A DNA stretch of 26,579 bases, taken from contig JNEM01016515.1 of assembly GCA_000697335.1 (NCBI GenBank), forward strand, positions 1 to 26,579, given 5' to 3'. How positions within the stretch are numbered: the stretch's first letter is position 1; each line of letters starts with the position of its first letter. This stretch comes from Conidiobolus incongruus B7586 (lineage: Eukaryota; Entomophthoromycota; Entomophthoromycetes; Entomophthorales; Conidiobolaceae). Positions 12,201 to 21,407 of this stretch are shown here, piece by piece. A model generated the notes under the pieces. The model was not told the DNA's origin. It saw only the letters and a list, made by a program, of their open reading frames with translations, and ran no database searches. The translations under genes and the position numbers were made by a program.

Positions 12201-12629
12201 GATGGCCACATTGAAGTTTCTGGAATTGCTTTGGGTAAGGATGATCTTCAAGTCATTCGCTACTTGGACGAATCCACTACCAACTATTCTACTCACTCCA
12301 ATCAAAATGTTATGATCCTTTTGGAAACTGTCATCCATGCTGATCTCTTGGAAGAAGGTTTAGCTCGTGAAGTCATCAACAGAGTTCAAAGATTGAGAAA
12401 GAAGGCTAACCTTCAACCCCAGGATAACGTTGATTATTACTATCAATTCCACCAAGATCCCGAGCAGCAACTTGAACATGTGTTATTGAGCCAAAAGGCT
12501 TTCTTAACCAAGGCCCTCCGTCGTGATTTGATCCCCTTGAATAACCGTCAATCCGATGCTCAAGTTGTCATTGAAGAAGATCAAGAAGTCGCCGGAACTA
12601 CCTTCTTACTTTCTTTAGTTAAGATCTAA
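9245..12629 (+). CDS. Cytosolic isoleucyl-tRNA synthetase, four exons
   Basis: Exons are 9245-9260, 9323-9504, 9561-9674 and 9723-12629 (stop TAA), giving 1072 residues, the length of yeast cytosolic IleRS. The introns are 62, 56 and 48 bases. The enzyme charges tRNA-Ile with isoleucine using ATP. As a class Ia synthetase it shows [14 protein letters not shown] with the HIGH-type motif HYGH at 56-59 and KMSKR at 604-608. The CP1 editing domain, which hydrolyses mischarged valine, shows [10 protein letters not shown] (225-234) and GTGIVHQAP (321-329). WDCHGLPVE and [13 protein letters not shown] are also typical. The C-terminal part carries the anticodon-binding helical domain and the eukaryotic extension. 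No mitochondrial presequence is seen, so a cytosolic role is most likely. C-ending codons are abundant, as in highly expressed genes. The first exon codes only MSVQE plus one base. All introns lie in the first 105 codons. Confidence 0.97.
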
Positions 12630-12643
12630 GACTCTTTCTTTAC

Positions 12644-12649
12644 AATAAA
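12644..12649 (+). terminator. Poly(A) signal of the IleRS gene
   Basis: AATAAA lies 15 bases after the stop codon and is followed by T-rich sequence, a plausible cleavage and polyadenylation region. It is very close to the stop, so a second signal further on cannot be excluded. Confidence 0.4.
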
Positions 12650-12872
12650 ATTTTGATTTATGTATATTTTCACTTCACTTTATATTTTGTATTGATTTTT
12701 CTGCAGTTGTTCTATACACCCATTTTGATTGAAATAAAATTATCAAATTAATCATTTCAGTTCCCAAAATATAATAATATTAAGGGATTAATTTGAAATT
12801 TGGCATCATTTAAAAATTTCGTCATGTATATTGTTCAATAATACTTTGAAATTATATGATTAGTAAAACAAT

Positions 12873-13621
12873 TTAGCTTGAATTATGAAATTCAAAACTG
12901 GTGCAAAATCTACCCTTGAAAAGTTGTCTCCCCAGTAAATTAAAATATAGAAATGTATGTTTGAAGAATTAAACAATCTTGTTTTATTAAATATTTAAGG
13001 TTCTTGTATTGAATAAGAAACAACTTGTATCAGCCAATTATCTGAGAAACTACTTGATGCCCTTAATAAAACTATGATTTTAGGAATTGAATAAAGATTT
13101 ATATTTTATATGGAGTAGATCAGAATTGTGAATACAATTCTAAAAGCTTTCCGTACAGGAACTCAATGCTTGGTATGGGTATATTAAATATGGAGAAATC
13201 ACATGTTTTGAATCATGATACCACTATAATCATAACAACCATACCATTCATAATCCTTCTCACTTTCAGCTGGCTCTGAGTCAAATTTTTTAATGCTGAT
13301 AGGTGTGTGATGATATTGTATTTGGACAAGCCAATCAATAAAAATTTAACAATTATTACAGAAATCAAAGTCAATGCTTTTATTTTCTGAAATCTCATTA
13401 AAGATAGAGAAGCATGTGATAGATTTAGATAATTTATTCAAATCAACTTGAATTTTATCAATCCTATTTTTTCCTAATATACTTGATACATGGTTTTCTC
13501 TTATTTTCGCACTCAACATTCTTTACAGAGAATGAAGCTTTGAAATGCTATTTAATCCAACACTTAGCAAAAGGTATTATTATATAATTGAAATTATCAT
13601 TAGAACTGATCAACTACTAAC
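12873..13621 (-). pseudogene. Possible relic of a seven-transmembrane (GPCR-like) receptor gene
   Basis: The minus strand shows receptor-like pieces in the right order but in different frames. 13621-13523 reads SVLMIISII, two stops, YLLLSVGLNSISK, resembling the end of helix 3 where E/DRY would stand. 13398-13213 is open for 61 codons and contains a hydrophobic segment, then SKYNIITHLSALKN, SQLKVRRIMNG and MVVMIIVVS, resembling helices 5 and 6. Its TGA stands where many family A receptors have Trp, and FKTC follows in frame. 13087-12995 contains DNWLIQVVSYSIQ, and 12968-12873 contains HTFLYFNLLGRQLFKGR, resembling helix 7 and helix 8 with HT in place of NP. The local G+C exceeds the surrounding desert. 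Helices 1, 2 and 4 were not found. Single pieces could arise by chance in this composition; the order and spacing are the argument. This is a host-type gene in decay, not a functional receptor as it stands. Confidence 0.35.
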
Positions 13622-15700
13622 ATTTACAGACACTATACACTAAGTTTAATACTCTTTTAATCAAATGATATTCCTTTTCACGAACAATTCAGATATTTCA
13701 GACATCCCTTTATTACTAAACCTTCATAAATATTCTTCCCAATAATCATATTATAATATTTTAATCTATCCGTTCTATCATTTTAATCAAATATATCTGA
13801 TATATCGATTATGTCATAATATGATCAATTAAATATTCCCATGATAAACACAATTAGTAGTTTTTTTTTACCAATAACCACTCAAAATATATTCTAAATC
13901 ATTTTTTTTCAAAAATATTTTGAAATAATTTTGCTTGATACTCAAAAAATTTTACAAATTATATGTTTTTCAATGTTGGCTAAACTAGCATTTTAATTAA
14001 CCACCATAAATACTGATACATTAATAATAAATCATTAAATTCTCTTAAAGGAATTCTGTTCATTATAATGATCTTATAACAATATATTTATATCATAATT
14101 ATATATCATGCATATTTTGTTGATCAATTTCTAGTTAGATGAGGATAGTCGATTGATTGCAGTAACCAGGTGATATGGTATGCTTTAATGTTAAACTAAT
14201 AAAGAACAATATACCACGGAAATTGTGAAATTCAAAATAAATCAATACACTTGATCTAACCACTTCACTTGTGTAAATACCATTTATGGTTAACTTGAAT
14301 GAAATCTAACAATTCTTTTTATTATCAGAATATATCAATCAGCCACCGTTTTTAGCTTGTTCAATATATTGCTGTATTGTTTATTATCTGAAAGTTTGGT
14401 CAATACAAGCAATCAATGCATTATTCTGCATGATAAAAATTATATAATGAAAAGGATGTAATATATCTGAGACCGAATGTGATCAATTTCATGAAATATA
14501 GTTGAAATATTTGGCAAATTAGATTGATGGTATGGTATATAAAAGCCATATATTAATATTATATATAATCACACAAAAAAAATTCCATGTATTCAATTTA
14601 AATTAAATATGTCATAAACAATCAAATGATTTTATTTCAATTTAATCATTATATTTGAAAAAATTTAATTATACTAGCAATACAATTGGTTGAATATATT
14701 GTATTTTATTAATAGATGTGTAATAATAAAGTAAATCATTAATATAGATATTTGAAAACCTGGTAATAGCTGATTTTGGGAATTATTTAATATAAGTTGA
14801 TTTTATAAAATATATATAATTACTTGATAATGGTTTTATTATTCAACTAAAATAAATTTTAAAATAATATTATAGATTATTATATTTTGAATATTTTGTG
14901 ACTGTGAATGTAAATCATTCATTTAATCATATTCAATTTTATGATCAATTATAGATATATAATATTGATTATTAAATATCAAAATAATATTAAAAAATAT
15001 TATATAATTTCTTCATAACAATTTTTAAAGCTTATTTTCAGTTTCAGCATAATATTCGAAATATATATGATTTTTTATTTCTTTTTATAAGCTGATTTTC
15101 TAAGGTTAGTTTGATTTTCCTATTATAGATATATTTGACTCAAAATATTTACCTTATAAAAGGTTAATAAATAATCTAGTCTAATATTATAATCAAATAT
15201 TGGGTTTAGTTAAATTAAACTGGTATAGTATAAAAATTTTCATTTAGTAAAATAACGGAAACTGCTATGCTTTAATCGAGAATAAAATGATTGTATCATG
15301 ATTTTAGAAATGTTATAAATACTCTGGTACAAACCCCAGTGAAAGAAGTTTTGAAAGAATAGTTTATAATGCAAAATAATATATTATTAACTTCTAAAAT
15401 GAAATTGAATTGAAATTAAGCGGCTGAACAATGCTAAACATTAGTTTAGATTTATGGATTGAGTGATTATAGCATAATTCAATATATCAAAGAGAGAGGA
15501 AGACAAGGGTAATATCATCGTTATTATTGATTTTAATAAGTGACTTCACGTTAAATAAAATAAGAATACTAAAAGAACACAACATGATATCAATATTAAC
15601 AACACTGAATAGCTCTGAAATAATCTTTCATTAGTGGTGTTTTTCTATAACTAAAAAATTCGAATTGATAAACAAAGTATGCTTCAATGGAATTAATTAA
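13622..15700. other. AT-rich intergenic desert
   Basis: About 2.1 kb with no gene I can support. The stretch 14130-14550 is more complex in composition and has a stop-free minus-strand frame at 14305-14135 without a start, plus a TATA-like word TATATAAAA at 14536-14544 with no gene after it. It may be remains of a gene or of the upstream half of the receptor relic. The rest is A/T-rich spacer. Confidence 0.6.
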
Positions 15701-15705
15701 ATTGA

Positions 15706-15710
15706 CCAAT
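15706..15710 (+). promoter_or_regulatory. CCAAT box upstream of the Galpha gene
   Basis: GACCAATCAG contains a CCAAT core in the extended context (RRCCAATCAG) preferred by NF-Y/HAP complexes. It lies 130 bases before the TATA-like word at 15840 and about 450 bases before the Galpha ATG. Confidence 0.4.
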
Positions 15711-15839
15711 CAGACAATCCTACCCATCTCAATGTCCAGAATTGCCCACTTGACTCACTTTCTCCCCTTCATCTAGTTTAAATACTTTCTAACTTAAGAA
15801 TTAGGGGGTGAATGGGAAAATATTAATATTTGTTATGAG

Positions 15840-15848
15840 TATATAAAT
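15840..15848 (+). promoter_or_regulatory. TATA box of the Galpha gene
   Basis: TATATAAAT followed by GG, about 320 bases before the ATG at 16160. The interval to the ATG is rich in C and T, typical of a transcribed leader. The 5' UTR would be about 290 bases, or shorter if it contains an intron. Confidence 0.4.
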
Positions 15849-16159
15849 GGAGTATATTGTGGTGAATGGATCATTTTGGACATAAAAAAATAATCAATTC
15901 TTGTATATCCACGCTAATACCTTTCACTCTTAATTATTCACTTTTATAATATTGGTTTTGACCAGGACTTAATTAATATCTGATTTATTAGCCTTAATCC
16001 TTTATATTACTAGCAATTACCAATATATATATACATCTATATTCTCTTTATTTGACTTCATTCTTCATACTTATACTCATATCCTTCTGTTATTTATCAT
16101 ATTAACTATTTAATTCGTATTCGTTTAATATCTAATACACTAGTAAAAATTTTACTATA

Positions 16160-17377
16160 ATGGGCTGTGGTCAAAGTACTCCTATTGGTTCTGAAATGAA
16201 CCTTGCTATCGAAGATCAACTACGTCAAGATAGAGAAAAAATGAAAAATGAAGTCAAAATCTTGATGTTAGGTATATATATTAATATTTTTCCACTTGGC
16301 TAATTTATTTATGTTAATTGATAGGATGTGGTGAATCGGGTAAAACTACTATTATTAAACAAATGGTCTTAATTCACGGCAAAGGCTACTCAGAAACTGA
16401 GCGCTGTCGCTTTAAGTCTTGCATCTTCTCAAACACTATTGTTTCTCTTAAAGTGATCCTCGAAACAATGCCCGAATTAGGCATTACTCTTGAAGATGAT
16501 TCTAATCAAGAACATGTTGAAACTATTATGCTATTGCCAGAAACATATACCCATACTTATCTTTCGGAAGATATAGCTTTTGCCCTTCAAGAACTTTGGA
16601 AAGATCGAGGTGTCCAGGCTTGTTTTGCTCGTTCTAGAGAGTATCAATTGAATGATTCAGCTGGATATTATCTTGATTCCGTTGAAAGATTCTCTGACCC
16701 CAATTATATTCCTACTGAACAGGATGTTCTAAGAGCTCGTGTTAAGACTACTGGTATTCAAGAGACTACTTTTCAAGTTCAAAATCTTACTTATAAAATG
16801 GTTGACGTGGGTGGTCAAAGATCCGAAAGAAAGAAATGGATCCACTGCTTCGAAAATGTCACTACCATCATTTTCATGAGCGCCATCAGTGAATACGATC
16901 AAACATTGATTGAAGACAAGGCAGTAGTAAGTGACCAATACAGATGTTCATTCTTATCATCAATGCTGATTTATTATTTTAGAATCGTATGCATGAAGCT
17001 TATACATTATTTGATTCTATTTGTAATTCCAAATGGTTTTTGGAAACCGCTATTATTCTTTTCTTAAACAAGACAGATATTCTGCAAAAGAAGATAAAGA
17101 CCTCACCAGTGTCCGCATTTTGTCCTCAATACAAAGGTAACATTTAGCGCTTTCAATCTATAAATTCCAACTGACCTGTTATTTAGGCTCTGATTCTGAC
17201 TATGATGCAATCTGCCAATTCTTTAAGCAGCAGTTCATTTCATTGAACAAAAACACTGAAAAGCAAATATACACACACTTCACATGTGCTACCGACACCA
17301 AGCAGATCACATTCGTCATGTCAGCTGTGAACGACATCATTGTTCAAGCTAATCTTAAAGGATGTGGCTTATTGTAA
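16160..17377 (+). CDS. Heterotrimeric G-protein alpha subunit (Gi-like class), four exons
   Basis: Exons are 16160-16271, 16325-16926, 16983-17136 and 17187-17377 (stop TAA), giving 352 residues; introns are 53, 56 and 50 bases. The N-terminus MGCGQS carries the Gly2 myristoylation and Cys3 palmitoylation signals that anchor the protein to the plasma membrane. Switch and nucleotide-binding motifs are present: P-loop GCGESGKT (38-45), arginine finger [10 protein letters not shown] (Arg176, Thr179), [17 protein letters not shown] (from 198, catalytic Gln202), NKTD (267-270) and TCATDT. The helical domain lies at about 60-170. The C-terminus KGCGLL has Cys four from the end, the position modified by pertussis toxin in Gi-class proteins. 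It relays ligand-bound seven-transmembrane receptors to effectors. The P-loop differs from the usual GAGESGKS at two positions (Ala39 to Cys, Ser45 to Thr); Thr can still ligate Mg. No other key residue is missing, so it should be functional. Confidence 0.96.
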
Positions 17378-17880
17378 ATTCCTTACCGTTCTTTTCTACC
17401 TTTAGCCATTGTTTAATATTTAATATTTCTTCCACTCTTCAATTCATTCCGATGCCATTAAGTATCAACACATTCCAATAATGCTTACTGATTGACTGCT
17501 GGTAACAATTCTGCCTAGCTTATTATGTCTTATATATAGAATATACATATATATTCATTTTTACTTCACTAAGTTTATTTAAATTTTCCATTAAACTCTC
17601 TGTAATTACACTAATATTTTTTTGTTTTTATTGTTTTCGTTGTTACTATACATATTCTAAAACCAATATAGGCTTATAATTAATTTTCATATTAATTCCC
17701 AAATAATATAACCCTTATCTTGAACTATTCAATTTAACAGCCTTTTAAATAAGACTGAGTAAAAATAGTATTAATTTTCAATAATCTCCACTTTGAAATA
17801 GCTATAAATCATTGAAATAAAATTGTAATAAAATGAATATTTTTAGTTTACATATATATTAAATATTAATGATTAAATTT

Positions 17881-17947
17881 TGAGTAAAATACTCAGATTT
17901 ATTACCAATGTTTGGTATTACTGGATTAGGAATTTACCAACTTGGTA
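17881..17947. repeat. Cluster of three short perfect inverted repeats
   Basis: Three 6-base-stem palindromes stand in a row: TGAGTA-AAA-TACTCA (17881-17895), TACCAA-TGT-TTGGTA (17903-17917) and TACCAA-C-TTGGTA (17935-17947). The second and third share the same arms, so the hexamer TACCAA occurs four times, in alternating orientation, within 45 bases. It lies about 500 bases after the Galpha stop. It could be a binding-site array or a set of small hairpins. Confidence 0.6.
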
Positions 17948-20307
17948 TGTATCCGTGATTCGAAATCCTTTTATTCTAATAATAGAAAGAACCAAAATCG
18001 GGATAAATATTCAATTGAGCAGATTAGGTCTTGTATATGGAAATTTGTATATTCAGTAGCCATATGTTAGACTTATAAAATTCACAATCATAATAAGTGG
18101 TAATATATTTTAAAATACTGTGGAAAGACAATATAATGGAGTTATTGAAGATAATATCGTTTAACAAATTAATCTATCCGCAAAACTTGCTTTATGTGGA
18201 AATTTCTCAAGTACAGAGTAAAATATATAAATAATTGGTAACGTGGTAATCTGATTTCAAGTACAAATTATTGTTTGTTTTCAACCTTTATTAAGATCTT
18301 TCCCAGTTTGTGACAGCTCAAAAATTACTATATTTAATGTTTCCATAATCTTTTCATTTTAAAAAAAATATTCAAGATATAAGATTTACAATATTCCAAC
18401 AAGTATATATTACATTATAGTGTGTTGATATATAAAATATTGATAATTCAATCATAAATTTCAAAAAAAAAATTGAAAGGTTCAACAATCTTTGCTTTAT
18501 TAATTAATGATTATAACTCTAAATTTATTTCATATTTAATATAAACAGAAAATATTAATTAAACTTTGTAGGGGTAGTGAATATCAAAAATAGATATTTT
18601 TGTATTTTTAATGAAATCAACTCTTGATATTTCAACTTCCATTTATTTCCAAAAGAAAACAAGATTTGCGAAATAGGATAATAAATATTCCTTTACATTG
18701 AACTCTAATTTGAAGCGTGACATATCTTAACTGATTTGTTTTTCCGTTGTTTTATCCCTTGACTTGAGTTTTATGATTTTAATACATTACGAGTTATTTC
18801 TCAAACCGTTCATTAGGTATCATTCCTCCAACTTATTTTTCAATCACTATTCTTACTATTTTATATAATATACATTTAACAAATTTGCTTTTATTTGAAA
18901 GGATTCAGGAACTACGTCTGATTTCAAGTTTAATATTTAAATATGATGCAATTATTCATCATAGATAGTGGATATTATAACTTACAGCTCTAAACGAGAA
19001 AATCGCAGAATAAAATTCATATTAAACCTATTTTAAACTAAATATTAAATAATCACTTGAGATAAGAGTTAAATAATTTATTGGTATATTTTCATCTTAG
19101 ACATTAATAATTTGAGATGTTATTGTAAATATAAAATTGTAAAATCAATATACAAATTCAAAACAACCCTTAAACTATCATAATACAAATAATAATCTTA
19201 AATATACATTTTTTTTAATATTCTCAAAATGATAATGTAATTAAACTTCGTCTCAGTTAAATGGTCACCTAGATTTTCATATTTATGTTTGTATATTCAA
19301 CAACCAAAATCATTTGAAATTTTATATTTGTACAAGCTAGATTGAACTCTAAGTATATATAATATAAGTTTTAACTAATTCACTCTCAAGATATTTAACA
19401 ATTTGTTCTATATATCCCACAATCTCATGAATTAAACATTGCTTTCATAAATCACATAACTATGAACTTTAAAATCAAAAAAAAATTATCACTTAGGCAT
19501 AAATAATTGTATTTATTAAATATGTTAAAATATTCTAAATACAATGAAATTGAACCATTTAAAGTATTGTTTTAATTTTGCAGTTTATATTGAATATAAT
19601 CACTCAAATCTTATATCTAACCAAGCATTGAAGATACTTTGTTTTAACTATTAAATATAATTAGCCAATTTAATTATATATATATATTCTTTTAAAATAT
19701 CATTAATTTATTTCTAATTTTATTTAAATCAAAAAATTCATATTTTTTACATTATATTATATAGTTTCACAATAATATATAAAATTATAATGAGTAAATT
19801 AATTGAAATTAACTTTGTTTTTATTATATAACTACAAAGTCAATGTTATTTTTATATACTACTTTGATAATTTGATATAAAAAAGAATATTAGTTGATAA
19901 ATTATGATAAGTATTATAAAACAATACTCCAATTTGTAAAGAGTTATAAATAAAATATTTGATAAATTAATGACTGAAAATAATATTTAATAAATATATA
20001 TATATATCAAATATTTTTATTTATATAATATTTCTTTAATATATAATTTCAAATTATACTCTTCTAAGTTTAAATTTTTAATAACTTTACACTTTATATT
20101 TCTTATTAGAAATATAATTATTGATTATGTGATTTGATATTTTGGTTATATATATTTTGAAATTCAATAATAAATTTAGCTATTTTAAAATAAGGCAATT
20201 TATCTACAAAATTGAATTAAATAGAATTCTAATAATATATAAATAAATTATTTCAAGAAATAAATAAATAGCTATATTAAAATTAAAAAAACAATAACAG
20301 TATATAT

Positions 20308-20345
20308 CTCAGAGCCCTTCAACCTATTTAGTAGGCGTTAAGGAT
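20308..20345. other. G+C-richer island in an almost pure A/T block
   Basis: A 38-base stretch with several G and C clusters, including AGAGCCCTTC and a small CCTA...TAGG inverted repeat (20323-20334), stands alone in more than 1 kb of nearly pure A/T. I cannot assign it. It may be a surviving piece of an eroded repeat or a small conserved site. Confidence 0.4.
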
Positions 20346-21407
20346 ATAAAACAAACTTTTGGATTTTTATAGTATTTATTAAATAAAAATTAAACTGTAT
20401 AATTTTGTTCCAATTGTTATTATTAATTTAATTTGAAAAAAATAACTTATATTGAAATGTTTTATAAATTATATATAATTTTTAATTATATAAAGTTCTC
20501 AGTAAATATATTTTTTAATTAATTATATATTTCATTATTTTTTAATTGTTAAGTATATATAATTATATATCTATTATCTATTTTCAACTTTTTCAAAGCA
20601 TATTATATATTAATTAAAAATCTATTGTTGTTTATATTACATGATTGTTTTTAAAATAGCACATATAACTAAATAATGATACCTTATTATTTATTATTCC
20701 AACGTTAATAAATTGAAAATCCAATTCAATTATATTACAAGTATCATATACACCTAGTTAATACATATTTAAATTTGCTGGCTTTAGAATATATGATTTT
20801 TTATTATATTTATATTGATTGAAATGACTTTTTAGATAGATTTATTATAGCAAGATATCGAAGGTTTCTATATTGCTTAATTTGATACTTAAATTTATAA
20901 GTATTGATCCTAAAACTGAATGTATATATGATTAATTTATCTAATTCATAAACATATAATATTTCATTCTGATTAGTGATTAAACTGAGCGAATAAATAT
21001 TAATAATGATACTATAGTATCTATTTTAGTGAACTTTATTACAGAGTGAATTTTATATGAATTAATACTATAATATTTGGATTTAAATTATAATAGTAAC
21101 TGTAAGAAAAAAGGTTAAATAATTATATAGATGCAAATCCTATACAATCAATAATAGTATATACTGGTTATAAAGATTTTTTTTAAATTTAAATATGACA
21201 GTAATATTTTACTAGCCATATGAAAAATAGCAAAAATTATACAACTGATTATGGCATGTAATTATCCCATAATTGATTGATTTCAATTAATTAAGGAAAA
21301 GGGTATAATACAGTTTTTAAAATCTGTCACAGTTTTGAATATAATATATTAATCAAAATCATTAAGTATAATATATTAAAAATAGCTTGTATTTATTAAT
21401 ATAATTA

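Larger units (their letters stand above)
17378..21300. other. AT-rich intergenic desert
   Basis: About 3.9 kb without a gene I can support. The first ~200 bases are the likely Galpha 3' UTR. A cluster of palindromes lies at 17881-17947. From about 19650 to 20700 the sequence is almost pure A/T, interrupted by one 38-base G+C-richer island at 20308-20345. No transposon ends, target-site duplications or tRNA-like folds were recognised by eye. Confidence 0.65.

Noticed and set aside
9798-12338. Several 60-112 codon open frames on both strands inside IleRS
   Set aside because: They lie in other frames of a long, well-supported coding exon and lack independent support.
14135-14305. Minus-strand stop-free stretch of 56 codons with a hydrophobic part
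   Set aside because: It has no start codon. In DNA of this composition several such stretches are expected by chance in a window of this size.
16729-16938. 69-codon minus-strand open frame over the Galpha gene
   Set aside because: It is antisense to conserved Galpha sequence and has no features of its own.
17948-17975. TTCGAA-containing segment resembling a tRNA T-arm
   Set aside because: The flanking bases do not form the T stem and no anticodon or acceptor stem fits on either strand.
18731-18960. Plus-strand stop-free, hydrophobic stretches in two frames
   Set aside because: No family resemblance, no good start and no intron-like junction. Hydrophobic residues are a direct result of T-rich codons.
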